From Thermodesulfobacteriota bacterium (GTDB lineage Bacteria; Desulfobacterota_D; UBA1144; Nemesobacterales; CSP1-2): a stretch of DNA of 35,453 nucleotides. Location: the NCBI GenBank assembly GCA_035559815.1, contig DATMAT010000024.1, forward strand, positions 1 to 35,453. Direction: 5' to 3'. Below the pieces are notes generated by a model that was given only the letters and a program-made list of their open reading frames with translations, ran no database searches and was not told where the DNA came from. This document shows, one piece after another, positions 1 through 9,045 of the stretch (positions are counted from its first letter, which is position 1; every line of letters begins with the position of its first letter). A program made the position numbers and the translations under genes.

Positions 1-26
1 TGCTTGGATATATCCGAGATAATACG

Positions 27-788
27 CTAGAGTCGGATAAGAGGAATGAGCGGGAACCCGCCTGCGTAGACAACCCTTCTAATCAGAGACCAATTCTTGG
101 AGCGGGCTGAAGCAAATACTCTCCCGTTAAGAAACTGCACCACCGTCCAGGATGAGAGTAAGGAAATATTCATATGGTTTGTCTTGGCAGCGGGTTCTAG
201 ATAGATTTCGAAGCCCCTCGAGCGTAAATCCCAGTGCATAATACTCTCGGATTCAAGCATGGACTCAAGCTCAGGACCGTAGCCGAGCAGAATTTCCCGC
301 TTGTAGCTGGAGTTGTGCCCGGGTAGATGAGAGGCTTTTCCTGAAGGGGCGGGGTCTAACCAGGGCCCGTATTCAATGAGAAGATTTGCACAACTGATAG
401 CGCATTGGGGATTGGCATTTCTCATAACTGGCCCGACTGCTGCCCATGGCTTATCATGTGCTCTGATTAGAGCCTCGGCCCAACTCGGGTCGGGGTACGA
501 ATGGTCTTCCGTAAGTGCGACGATTGGGGCACTAGCATGTCTAATACCGGTTGCTCTGGCTCGAGCATGTGAGTTAATCTCGCCGACCTCGACCACTCGA
601 AACCGGAAGAATTCCTGTAATTCCGACTCATTCAGGTTAAGTGTTTTCTCCGAAGGAGCCACAATCACGATTTCCAGCTTCTCTCTGACCGTCTGTGCCC
701 GTAGGTGATTTATAGTCTTGCGGATAGTCTGGTAGTCATCTGGCGTGACAAGAATGACTGACATCTCAGGATTAGAAAAATCATTCAT
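27..788 (-). CDS. GT2 family glycosyltransferase, probably truncated at its C terminus
   Basis: This is a GT-A fold glycosyltransferase that should transfer a sugar from a nucleotide sugar to a glycan or lipid acceptor at the cytoplasmic membrane face. The opening strand MSVILVTPDDYQTIRKTI fits GT2. An acidic EDH motif (ALTEDHSYPDPSW) stands where the DXD metal site is expected, and HWDLRSRGFEIYLEP followed by NHMN is the usual acceptor-side region. The product is 253 residues and ends at GGFPLIPLIRL with a TAG at 27-29. The same frame stays open to the window edge and reads RIISDISK, which looks like the continuation expected in this family before C-terminal membrane helices. The TAG may therefore be a nonsense mutation, for example from TGG. 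It lies 169 bp downstream of the intact Gfo/Idh/MocA gene. The family call is firm; whether the protein works is uncertain. Confidence 0.8.
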   Translation of the reverse strand: MNDFSNPEMSVILVTPDDYQTIRKTINHLRAQTVREKLEIVIVAPSEKTLNLNESELQEFFRFRVVEVGEINSHARARATGIRHASAPIVALTEDHSYPDPSWAEALIRAHDKPWAAVGPVMRNANPQCAISCANLLIEYGPWLDPAPSGKASHLPGHNSSYKREILLGYGPELESMLESESIMHWDLRSRGFEIYLEPAAKTNHMNISLLSSWTVVQFLNGRVFASARSKNWSLIRRVVYAGGFPLIPLIRL

Positions 789-957
789 GATTCATCTCTA
801 CTCACTTATTAGGGTTCGAATAATGCAGGGAACACAGATTTGCGTTCTCTAAAGCCATGGCCGTGATAATAGACTGTTGTGGTGTTTGATTTTAGCTTAA
901 TTCCCAAAAGTAATAAACCACTCTTCATAAGAAGTTGAAAAAAAGTTGGGGCTATCT

Positions 958-2067
958 TCAGATTTGAATCCTCAGATCTGACCTTACCGTTCTGATTTCC
1001 CTGGGCGCTTGGGTAACTTTGACCGGCATTCCCAGAGAGGCCGACTGGGCAGTAGCAAGAGCGATTTTGACTGCGGCCATTCCATCCTGAAGAGTGCAAT
1101 CCACCGGGGTGTTGTTCTTTATGGACAAGAGAAAATTCTCCCATTCGGCCCGAAAGGAAGCCATGAACTCTCCACCTCGGCGCATCGTGGTGACGGCCTG
1201 GTGCAAATTTGAGACAGTTTTCGCCGCTTTCTTAGCCCTTGCCGAGATTGCTCCAGGCGTACGCAGTATCGGTTGAAATTCCAGGCCGTCGAAGCGGTAG
1301 CAGGATATTAAAAGGCTGCCTTTTCGCCCGTGAATTTCTATCTCGTTGTTGTTGCTGGTTAGCTCTGAGAAAAATGAGGAAACAATAGCTCCATTGGCCA
1401 TTCGGGCATTTACCGCGGCGATTTGGTCATCCCATTCCAAAGAACGGGTCAAAGCATAAACCTCTTCCACTTCACTCTCTAATAGAAATCGCCAGAGGTC
1501 GAAGTGGTGTATGGCAATCTCAATAAGCGTTCCGCCTCCCTCTTCCCGTTTATTTCTCCACGCGGGCATGTTCCGGTAATGGCGGACATCGCTGGTCCAG
1601 GTACTCCGTATTGATTCGATTTTACCGAGAGCCCCCTCCCGGATCATTTTTCGGGCCTCTCTGACCAGGCGATGACAGCGGAGGTTAAAGCCCACTGTGG
1701 CCTGGCCAGGGGAGACGTTAGCCTTTTCTATAAGGAGTTCTATCTCCCCCATGGTGAGGGCGAGAGGTTTCTCGATGAAGGTATGTTTCCCGGCATCGAG
1801 GGCAGCAATAGCAATCTCCGCATGTGATTTTGCCGGTACACACACGGCAACAACCTCTACTTCATTATTTTTTAAGAGCTCCATAAAGTCGGTATATCGG
1901 TTTTTAATGCCGTGCTCATTTCCAACCTGACTCAAACGGTGTTGGTCTATATCCGCTATCGCCACTACCTCGGCATAGGGCAGGGATTTCAGCGCTGGAA
2001 GATGCAGTGTCCCTCCTGCCCATCCACATCCGATTATACCTACCTTTATCGGAACGTTTTTATTCAC
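958..2067 (-). CDS. Gfo/Idh/MocA family NAD(P)-dependent oxidoreductase
   Basis: This is a cytoplasmic sugar or cyclitol dehydrogenase-type enzyme of 369 residues. An N-terminal Rossmann fold carries GCGWAG at residues 13-18. The diagnostic EKP motif (FIEKPLAL) lies at 99-101 and contains the conserved lysine. The C-terminal sheet domain contains EGGGTLIEIAIHHFDLW, matching the conserved GGG..D..xHxxD region with the catalytic-type histidine. The start is GTG at 2067 and overlaps the end of the upstream GT2 gene by 8 bp, suggesting translational coupling. In glycan clusters these enzymes commonly oxidise or reduce nucleotide sugars; the substrate cannot be read from the sequence. It is an intact counterpart of the broken family member at 9046-10121, although the two are only distantly similar, so one is not a simple copy of the other. 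Confidence 0.9.
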   Translation of the reverse strand: MNKNVPIKVGIIGCGWAGGTLHLPALKSLPYAEVVAIADIDQHRLSQVGNEHGIKNRYTDFMELLKNNEVEVVAVCVPAKSHAEIAIAALDAGKHTFIEKPLALTMGEIELLIEKANVSPGQATVGFNLRCHRLVREARKMIREGALGKIESIRSTWTSDVRHYRNMPAWRNKREEGGGTLIEIAIHHFDLWRFLLESEVEEVYALTRSLEWDDQIAAVNARMANGAIVSSFFSELTSNNNEIEIHGRKGSLLISCYRFDGLEFQPILRTPGAISARAKKAAKTVSNLHQAVTTMRRGGEFMASFRAEWENFLLSIKNNTPVDCTLQDGMAAVKIALATAQSASLGMPVKVTQAPREIRTVRSDLRIQI

Positions 2068-2995
2068 GGTGACTTAAACCTTTAAGTGCCAGCTTATAGT
2101 TGTCCTTTATTCTCCTATAAAAACTTTCGTACAAGAAGCCGGCGGCGTTGGCTATTTGTGATATCACCAGTAAAACCGCAACAAAAAACGCTTCCCGTTT
2201 TTCAAACTTGGAGAACGGATAGTGTATCAAATTTAGATAAAAGAATAAAGGCTCGATCCGGATGCCTTTGCTGTGTCGGCGGGCGCGCGCCTGGTGATAA
2301 TAGAAAGCTCCACGCCCATAGTTGAAATGCTGGTGTAGGAAACTGCCAAAGGTGAGAAAATGAGAGTGATATACTACCGCATTCGGTATATAGTACATTT
2401 TATAACCGTGATAAAGCCAACGGTCGCAAAGCTCGCGGTCCTCGGCAGTAGCCCGTAAGGTAGTTACGTCGAAACCGCCTAGGTCTCTGAAAAGAACAGC
2501 CGACAGTGCCATATTGTTTGAAGTGAAAAAGCGTGATTGGTCAAATCTATCGTTATAGTAAGTGTACAGGTAGTGAACCAGGGTCTGGCTGGATGTTGAA
2601 AATAGGTTTTCGGGAAGAGCGTTAACAGTATATCCACCGATCAAACAGGTCGGGTTTTCGATTAGTGCATCAGCTAATTCTTTCAGCCAATTTGAAGAGG
2701 CCATGCAGTCATCATCGATGAAGGACAGGAATTCTCCCTTAGCATTGATGGCACCTAGGTTTCGAGCCGAAGCCGGGCCTGTATTCTTCTGGGTAACTAG
2801 TTTTATATCCAGTTGGCCGTCAAACATTTCGACTAAATCTTTAAGAGATACCGAGCCGCCGTCATCAACTACGATTACCTCAAAACGATTGCGTGGATAG
2901 TCTAGACCAGCAATTGAGCGGAGACAGGCTTTTAACTGTTCAGGGCGATTGTAGGTCGGGATGATTATCGAGAAAAATAATGATTTTTCTGACAT
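2060..2995 (-). CDS. GT2 family glycosyltransferase
   Basis: This 311-residue GT-A transferase opens with FSIIIPTYNRPEQLKACL and has VIVVDDGG in the nucleotide-binding region. FIDDDCMAS is the DXD-type metal site, and TAEDRELCDRWLYHGYKMYY is the ED-type acceptor/catalytic region. A hydrophobic stretch near the C terminus (AFFVAVLLVISQIANAAGFLY) could be a membrane anchor. It follows the NodZ-like gene by 15 bp and overlaps the downstream Gfo/Idh/MocA gene by 8 bp, so it belongs to the same transcription unit. No clear Shine-Dalgarno sequence precedes the ATG. Donor and acceptor are unknown. Confidence 0.9.
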   Translation of the reverse strand: MSEKSLFFSIIIPTYNRPEQLKACLRSIAGLDYPRNRFEVIVVDDGGSVSLKDLVEMFDGQLDIKLVTQKNTGPASARNLGAINAKGEFLSFIDDDCMASSNWLKELADALIENPTCLIGGYTVNALPENLFSTSSQTLVHYLYTYYNDRFDQSRFFTSNNMALSAVLFRDLGGFDVTTLRATAEDRELCDRWLYHGYKMYYIPNAVVYHSHFLTFGSFLHQHFNYGRGAFYYHQARARRHSKGIRIEPLFFYLNLIHYPFSKFEKREAFFVAVLLVISQIANAAGFLYESFYRRIKDNYKLALKGLSHRE

Positions 2996-3010
2996 AATCT
3001 TGTAATCAAC

Positions 3011-4027
3011 TTACTTGGCAAGTCCTAATTTCCTTAAACTCCATTGAAGCCTGATTTTGAGTGACCAGATTTGATGTCTCACTTCCGGCGGTATCATATG
3101 GCCTAGTTGTACATTGAATATGTTTGAATTTGGTGTATTGGTTATTAGGCTGGCTACGTAGGAAAAGGATGAGCTCTCATCCAGGATCAAATAATCGCAC
3201 GACGCCAGTAAATACAGGTCAACCAGGGCTTCGATCCCGTGCATCAGTCGGTCCGGCGATTCCGGATTACGGTGCATGGATTTTCCGGATGATGGATACC
3301 ACTTCTCCGTGCTGATTACATTCCGGTATCTATCGAGGAATATATTCTCTATTTCTTTGTTGTCTGTTGCCAGAAAGATTTGCAGATTGGGTTCACGTCT
3401 GATTAGGGTTTCGAGCCTGCCCAAGATGGCTGAGATCCGGGCCTTTTTATCCATGTAACGAACATGCACGCCAACCGTCTTTTGATTGAACCTCTTTAAC
3501 TTGAATTGTTTCACCCGTTCTTGAATCAAGGAATGGGGCTTTAAATTTTTCTGAAGTATGCTTCTCAGTATGGCTTTTGTGCTTAGCCTACTTAGTTCTT
3601 GGTAAGAGCCCTTGAAATGTCTTCTCATTATGTATACCTGCTCGACGTATGACCACATAACTAAAACATCCTCCGGGTAGTCCAGCCGGGACAGGTCTAC
3701 TGAGAATGCGCGCCATGTTTCCGGATAGCGCAAAGAGGCTTCCGGATAAAGCAGAATCATATCTAGCGCGGACTGGTGCAAGTGGCCTCGCCATATGCCT
3801 GGTCTTACCGAGTCTGTAGCTGGAATCTCATCCATCTGGCCGGTCAATGGGCACTGAAATAAGCTGCTAAAGACATTGGAACCGTCGTTAGAATAGGCAT
3901 CGTCACTCCAGTCGACAATCAATCTGCGCCCGGTAAGCCGCGCATATAGAATTGCCGACAGGAGGCAAAGTATTCGGTTGCCCAAGCCGGCCCTGCCTTT
4001 GACCAACAAAAATTTATCTTCACTCAT
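3011..4027 (-). CDS. NodZ-like fucosyltransferase family protein (GT23-type)
   Basis: This 338-residue protein resembles the alpha-1,6-fucosyltransferase fold of rhizobial NodZ and eukaryotic FUT8, which move fucose from GDP-fucose to N-acetylglucosamine. The N terminus has RAGLGNRILCLLSAILYA then GRRLIVDW, a typical NodZ opening. HVRYMD at residues 188-193 matches the HxRxxD donor-binding motif. IFLATDN near 217-223 and the C-terminal block LYLLASCDYLILDESSSFSY are also NodZ-like. The ATG overlaps the stop of the flippase gene as ATGA, indicating translational coupling. Fucose or a related deoxysugar in the glycan is an inference from the family; the window has no GDP-fucose synthesis genes. 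Confidence 0.8.
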   Translation of the reverse strand: MSEDKFLLVKGRAGLGNRILCLLSAILYARLTGRRLIVDWSDDAYSNDGSNVFSSLFQCPLTGQMDEIPATDSVRPGIWRGHLHQSALDMILLYPEASLRYPETWRAFSVDLSRLDYPEDVLVMWSYVEQVYIMRRHFKGSYQELSRLSTKAILRSILQKNLKPHSLIQERVKQFKLKRFNQKTVGVHVRYMDKKARISAILGRLETLIRREPNLQIFLATDNKEIENIFLDRYRNVISTEKWYPSSGKSMHRNPESPDRLMHGIEALVDLYLLASCDYLILDESSSFSYVASLITNTPNSNIFNVQLGHMIPPEVRHQIWSLKIRLQWSLRKLGLAK

Positions 4028-5502
4028 TTTGGCAATGAAGGATTCTGCTTGGGCTGTAATTGGGAGCTAAAGAAGGACCGCAAGAACTCCCGTTCGCTGC
4101 TGTTGAATTCTCCCAGCATTCTGTATCCCAGGGTGATCACTGTGGTTATTGCCAGAAGCTTTAGAATTACCAAGGCACCAGGGGTCTGCCAGAAGGTCGC
4201 TGCTGAATAGGCTAGCGCCGAGAGAAAAAGGGTCCTTGCCACCGTGCCCAGACGAGGATAGACCCTCCATAATGAGTACACTGCGACCATGGCGGCCAGG
4301 GCACCTCCGGAGGCAACTAAAGTGGTGACTAAGGCTGCTCCTAAAGCCCCGTATTCCGGAATCATCAATAAATGACCTATCCCAGCTATTATCAGTACCG
4401 GGCCGCCGATGGCTAAAGTCCATCCTGGCCGCTCAGCCGATATCATGATGATGGCGGCGACGGTTATGATTACGATTGCCACTTTGGCAAATATCAATAA
4501 AGATAGCAAAGGGGCTGTGGCGGCGAAGGCTTGACCGAAGACTAAAGCCACAACCTCCCGGGCGGCCCCGGAAGCCATGGCGGCAAATGGGAGCATGCAT
4601 AAAATCAACCGCATGGCGTCGCCGCCCATCTTCCGAGCAGTTTTTATTTGCTCTGATTTTATCAAATGACCTAGTGAAGAAAGCAGGAGAGGGGAAAAAG
4701 AAGTGGCGAAGATAGTGGGAATTATAGAAAGGTTTTGTGCCGCACCGTAGATGCCGGCGTCATTTGCTGTCCCGCCCAGGGCCTTCAGGGCAAATACGTC
4801 TATACTGCTGAAGAGCTGCATGAAGATCGCAAAGAAGAGCAGTGGGGGAGCATAGCTCAAGAGTTTTCTCACCGGGAAAACCGATTTAGAGAGCAAGGAT
4901 GGACGGACGTATAATCGATAGACGAAAAGCTCGACCACGGTAGCGCCTATACTGCCGAGTATAGCACCGGACACGGAGAGACCCATTTCCACGAACAATA
5001 CAATCAAAAACAGCCTGGCCGGCCAGCGAATGGCGCTGGCCACAGCCCTGTCCCGAAAATGTCCTATACCGATGATAATACTGCGATGGGCCTGAACCAG
5101 GCTAAGGACTAACACTTCAAACGCGAATAGCTTCAAGTAGGTCTCGAGCTTGGGCTCGTCTAAGAATGAGGCAATAAGTTTAGACAATGACCAAAATAAA
5201 ATAGCGGTACACACTCCGGTGATTAAGTGTAAGCGAAGGGAGGCGGTGGCAACCTGCCGCCAATCATTTGTCTCACTGACGAATTTTATAGTCGAGCGAG
5301 TGAACAAGGAATTTGCGAACACCGACGCCCAAAGGAATAACGTGATGGACAGTGTGAATAGGCCATATCCCCCCGGGCCTAGCGTACGCGTCAGAAAGAC
5401 CGTGGTTATAAAACCGGTAGGAAGGATTAATGCCTCGGCTAAAAAGAGCCTAACCGTCCCGTCCGCTAAATGACGAAATGGATTACCGAATGATTTACCC
5501 AT
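4024..5502 (-). CDS. Wzx-type oligosaccharide flippase (MOP superfamily)
   Basis: This 492-residue integral membrane protein has about a dozen hydrophobic segments and the usual opening of the polysaccharide biosynthesis/lipopolysaccharide flippase family (LPTGFITTVFLTRTLGPGGYGLF). The family moves undecaprenyl-linked oligosaccharides from the inner to the outer leaflet of the cytoplasmic membrane. The length is normal and no break is visible. It lies 48 bp downstream of the GT87-type gene and couples through ATGA to the NodZ-like gene. It is the only export component seen, so the glycan is probably built as a lipid-linked unit in the cytoplasm. No Wzy polymerase is recognised in the window. 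The ATG has no obvious ribosome site. Confidence 0.9.
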   Translation of the reverse strand: MGKSFGNPFRHLADGTVRLFLAEALILPTGFITTVFLTRTLGPGGYGLFTLSITLFLWASVFANSLFTRSTIKFVSETNDWRQVATASLRLHLITGVCTAILFWSLSKLIASFLDEPKLETYLKLFAFEVLVLSLVQAHRSIIIGIGHFRDRAVASAIRWPARLFLIVLFVEMGLSVSGAILGSIGATVVELFVYRLYVRPSLLSKSVFPVRKLLSYAPPLLFFAIFMQLFSSIDVFALKALGGTANDAGIYGAAQNLSIIPTIFATSFSPLLLSSLGHLIKSEQIKTARKMGGDAMRLILCMLPFAAMASGAAREVVALVFGQAFAATAPLLSLLIFAKVAIVIITVAAIIMISAERPGWTLAIGGPVLIIAGIGHLLMIPEYGALGAALVTTLVASGGALAAMVAVYSLWRVYPRLGTVARTLFLSALAYSAATFWQTPGALVILKLLAITTVITLGYRMLGEFNSSEREFLRSFFSSQLQPKQNPSLPK

Positions 5503-5550
5503 CTAGAGATAAGAGACGAATCCAAGTCTCATTTTGATTTTCGTGCTTAT

Positions 5551-6792
5551 TTAGAACGCATGAGCTATGTCTGAAGATTGTCCTGTTTTTTCCAGTCTGG
5601 CTTGATATAGGAGAAAAATCAGCATTAGTCCCCAGATGATTGCCTGTCCGGTCATCATCGGCCCGTCCCAGGGCGGCGTGACCAGTAGGCGTAGAGGGGC
5701 AAGGACAGAACACCATGCCATTATCAGCAACCCTACGGCGAGGACGTCACTCCCATCCGGATAAGGCCCTCGCTTGGCGATTCGAAAAAGGGTGATCATG
5801 GGAAGAATAATCAGTAGGTCGTCATACCATCGATGATAGGTCCAGATGCGAGCCATGATGGCTGATACACCTATCAAAAGCCATATATCGACGCGGCGAT
5901 AGAGATATACCCAGATTCCCAGTCCTCCTAGAGCAATCAGAGAGACCCATTTATTTATGTTTAATCTCAAGAATTCGTTTGTTCCAAAGAGGGCTACCCA
6001 GCTATGCAGGTTTGAATACCCTCCGCTCACCGCACCCCATGCCGACCCGCTTTGGCCTATACTTATCCATCTTGCGATTAATGACAGCGTAGAACCGTCT
6101 TGAAACCAGGAAGCTATAAGGGTAAGAGTGAGATAAATCAGCACGACTAATACAGCCGCCCTTATCCTGCCGGGGACAAAGAGAACGATCCAAAAAAAGG
6201 GTGCGGTTATGCTCGGACTCACCAGAGCTATCGCTATCAGAAATGAACCCAATAAATCCTGACGCCATTTTCCCTCACGCTTTATCCAGAATAGTCCGGT
6301 CAAGAGTACGGGCAGAATGTGTAGTATAAGCTGGCCGTTGCCAATAGCTATGCCGGTGGCATACATGGACAAGGGGAGAAGTGCAATGAAGGCCTGCTCC
6401 AGCTTTGTTTTTGCCAGGCTTTCCCGTAGGAGTATGTAAACAAGCCATCCCAGCATGAATACCGAGGTTATGGCCCAAAGCCACCGCACCTCTTTGAAAG
6501 GCAGCCATCCGACTAAAGGCCATAATATGGTGTGTGAGGCAGGGGGATAAACTGCATGGGTTAATAGGCCGTAAACGGGTTCTCCGGCAAACCAGAATTT
6601 TACCTCCCAATAGCGATAGCGGAGGTCTATGGCTGATTTGAGGCCCTTATGCAGGGTTAAGCGATAGAACTCGTTTTCAAGCCTGATAAAGGAAGCGGCT
6701 AGCATGAGTGCTACCGCCAGCAAAAATAGCTTTGTACGGTGGTTTATCCACCAGTCACGGACTATCTGAACGTTTTTTTGACCTAGAATCAC
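5551..6792 (-). CDS. GT87-type (DUF2029) membrane glycosyltransferase
   Basis: This 413-residue polytopic protein is of the GT-C class, which uses polyprenyl-phosphate sugars outside the cytoplasmic membrane. An aspartate in the first extracytoplasmic loop (SAIDLRYRYW, D56) is the expected catalytic acid/base position. VYPPASH near residue 81 and WYDDLL in the C-terminal half are characteristic of the family, whose best-known members are mycobacterial PimE-like mannosyltransferases. The start is GTG at 6792, supported by AAAAGG seven bases upstream. It follows the sulfatase-fold gene after about 110 bp and precedes the flippase gene. It probably adds a late sugar to the exported unit; the sugar is unknown. 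Confidence 0.75.
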   Translation of the reverse strand: MILGQKNVQIVRDWWINHRTKLFLLAVALMLAASFIRLENEFYRLTLHKGLKSAIDLRYRYWEVKFWFAGEPVYGLLTHAVYPPASHTILWPLVGWLPFKEVRWLWAITSVFMLGWLVYILLRESLAKTKLEQAFIALLPLSMYATGIAIGNGQLILHILPVLLTGLFWIKREGKWRQDLLGSFLIAIALVSPSITAPFFWIVLFVPGRIRAAVLVVLIYLTLTLIASWFQDGSTLSLIARWISIGQSGSAWGAVSGGYSNLHSWVALFGTNEFLRLNINKWVSLIALGGLGIWVYLYRRVDIWLLIGVSAIMARIWTYHRWYDDLLIILPMITLFRIAKRGPYPDGSDVLAVGLLIMAWCSVLAPLRLLVTPPWDGPMMTGQAIIWGLMLIFLLYQARLEKTGQSSDIAHAF

Positions 6793-6901
6793 TTACACGC
6801 CTTTTAGTATCGATTCCAAACCTAAGAAGCCGACGAACCGATTTAAGCATTGGGTATCTACGGTTACTATGGAAAAATGAGAAAATAGTATTTTGGCCGG
6901 T

Positions 6902-8899
6902 TTACTGAACGTATCCCAGCGATCTCAGTTTTCTTATTGTTTCCTCCGAGGGTTCGTGCCGCTCGTTGGGGTATTTCGCTCGATTATTCGATGTGCTGTT
7001 ACTAATTTCGTTCATTATGTCCATCAGCTCAGAAGCTTTTCCCCCCTCGTTCTGGATTTGATTGTTGAGTTCCTTTGGGTCTTCCGCAATTTTGTAATAC
7101 TCCAAGGATGTGTCTCCGAGGTCGGGGTCGATGAGTTTCCCCTCAACTGACTGAATCGACCGGCCGAATATTATTCGTGTATGTGGAAATTCGCTGAAAG
7201 CCATTCGTCCCCAGTCTTCGTCGTTAGTCTGAGCTTGGCGAGGAGAGCTTAGCTCTGGGGCCTTGGTGTCTTCTTTTTTCACCATCGGCAGGAGGGAGGC
7301 TCCTCTTAATCCTGCTTTATCGTATTCAACTTCGACCAGGTCGAGGATTGTGGGCATTAAGTCTACGGTTCTCACCAGTTCCTTTACCGTTTTACCTTTA
7401 GGGAGACGGTTTGGCGCATGTATGATTAAGGGTACATGCAGCAACTCATTATAAAGAGAGTTGCCATGCTCCCATAACCCGTGCTCCCAGAAACCCTCGC
7501 CGTGGTCGGATAATAAGATAACGATAGAATCATTGTCTAGGTTTAATCTCCGGATCTCTTTGAGGATAAGTCCGACAACATCATCGGCTAGTTTTACCTC
7601 TCCGTCGTACATGTTTATAACATATTGCCTGTTTTCGGAACTGACCTCATATGTGCCCCGCCCGAAGTAATTGTCGTAGGGTGATGGTGGTTCGTAGGGC
7701 TGATGAGGATATATCAAATGGACGTAGGTGAATAACGGGTTTCCCTGACGTCCTTCCAGCAGGGTGTTTAGTTGTGCCAGTATCTTTTCGGCATCGGTCT
7801 CCCGCCACCCCACCCAGGGCCCATCGACATAGTATAATGCGGAGAAGATATCAAAGCCCTGGCCGAAACGCCTGTACGTCACTCCGGGATGGTCGGATGC
7901 CGCCACGGCGAAGTATCCATTGGCGGACAGAATCTCAGCCAACGCATCGACACCGGACGGAAGGGCTTGCCTTATGGCTACTTTGTGACGGCTTGGTTCC
8001 CACACATCCGAGGGATAAAGACCGGTGAAAAGGGTGAGTATTGAAGGGTCCGTCCAGGGAGCTTGTGAGAAGGCCTTTTCAAACCGAACCCCTTCAAGAG
8101 CCAGCCTGTCTATGTTTGGGCTGGTGGAGCGTTCATATCCATAACAGCCGAGATGGTCGGGCCTCAAGGTGTCCACCAATATGATGAATATGTTCGGCCG
8201 GTTAGTCGAGTTGGTGATAAAGAGGTCGCTCCAGTAGGCTTTGACGGATTGGTCGGTTGTCGCGCTCTTTTCCTTGCTGGAGTGTTCCGTAGTAACATCG
8301 AACTTAAGATTAACCTCTTGACCGGCAAAGGCGCTCAGGTCAAGTGAGACGTTCTTCCATCCGATGTGCTCGGTGGGCAGCCGAAGGTCTAGGAGGTTTT
8401 CTCTACCGGATTTGTTTGACACCTGAACGCTAAACTTTAAATCAGCGGCAATTGTATGATCGCGCTCTTGGTTAATTCCAAACCAAAGATGGCCGTCTTT
8501 AGGAACAAACAGTCGATAAGAGAAGTTAAAGGGTGCGATGCCGGTGATTGCATTTCGCTGCTGTCCGTCAAGATTAACCGACGTCTTGATGATTTGATGT
8601 TCGGTATCGGTTTTAAATTCCATATCCAGCAGCCTCACCGGTAACCCTTTTTGGTTGGAACCTCCTTTACCTCCGGTTGTTGAGGAATAATGCAATATAA
8701 CGGGCTTATATTCGGTGATGCTTCGTTGTCTCGGTTTCTTCTCGATGAAAAACTGCCTGTATAGGCTATAGGTCTGGCGCATCATCCTTTTAGTTTTGAC
8801 CGGCTCCAGATAACTAAAACCAATGGCAAAAAACGAAAACAATAAAATTAGCGAAACGGTCAAAATAGCAGACTTTCTAAGCGGGCTAAACTTCATCAT
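6902..8899 (-). CDS. Membrane-anchored sulfatase/alkaline-phosphatase-fold enzyme without the formylglycine motif
   Basis: This 665-residue protein has one N-terminal membrane segment (about residues 11-29), so the catalytic part should face the periplasm. Residues about 60-230 look like a beta-sandwich accessory domain (LPVRLLDMEF, VSLDLSAFAGQEVNLKF). The sulfatase domain starts at IFIILVDTLRPDHLGCYGY with metal ligand D243; SDHGEGFWEHG (D465, H466) is the second metal site. Classical sulfatases carry C/S-x-P-x-R as the formylglycine site. Here the block reads APWTDPSILTLFTGLYPS, with Thr283 in that position and no following Arg. Thr nucleophiles are known in phosphoethanolamine and glycerol-phosphate transferases of the same superfamily, so phospho-group transfer or hydrolysis is more likely than sulfate ester cleavage. 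The fold is certain; the reaction is not. Confidence 0.8.
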   Translation of the reverse strand: MMKFSPLRKSAILTVSLILLFSFFAIGFSYLEPVKTKRMMRQTYSLYRQFFIEKKPRQRSITEYKPVILHYSSTTGGKGGSNQKGLPVRLLDMEFKTDTEHQIIKTSVNLDGQQRNAITGIAPFNFSYRLFVPKDGHLWFGINQERDHTIAADLKFSVQVSNKSGRENLLDLRLPTEHIGWKNVSLDLSAFAGQEVNLKFDVTTEHSSKEKSATTDQSVKAYWSDLFITNSTNRPNIFIILVDTLRPDHLGCYGYERSTSPNIDRLALEGVRFEKAFSQAPWTDPSILTLFTGLYPSDVWEPSRHKVAIRQALPSGVDALAEILSANGYFAVAASDHPGVTYRRFGQGFDIFSALYYVDGPWVGWRETDAEKILAQLNTLLEGRQGNPLFTYVHLIYPHQPYEPPSPYDNYFGRGTYEVSSENRQYVINMYDGEVKLADDVVGLILKEIRRLNLDNDSIVILLSDHGEGFWEHGLWEHGNSLYNELLHVPLIIHAPNRLPKGKTVKELVRTVDLMPTILDLVEVEYDKAGLRGASLLPMVKKEDTKAPELSSPRQAQTNDEDWGRMAFSEFPHTRIIFGRSIQSVEGKLIDPDLGDTSLEYYKIAEDPKELNNQIQNEGGKASELMDIMNEISNSTSNNRAKYPNERHEPSEETIRKLRSLGYVQ

Positions 8900-9045
8900 A
8901 ACGGTGCTGCTACCAGATTAACTATGGGGGTTTTAACAATAATTACCAATTTTACAACTTTCTTAGCATTTATCTCATTATTGTTTATTCTTTGGTCTGT
9001 TTGAATATCAGGTGTTCATTGATCTGGAGCTTGGCGGTTACAGGT

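Noticed and set aside
809-1144. Open frame of 111 codons on the minus strand
   Set aside because: It overlaps the 3' end of the Gfo/Idh/MocA gene in another frame and shows no recognisable domain.
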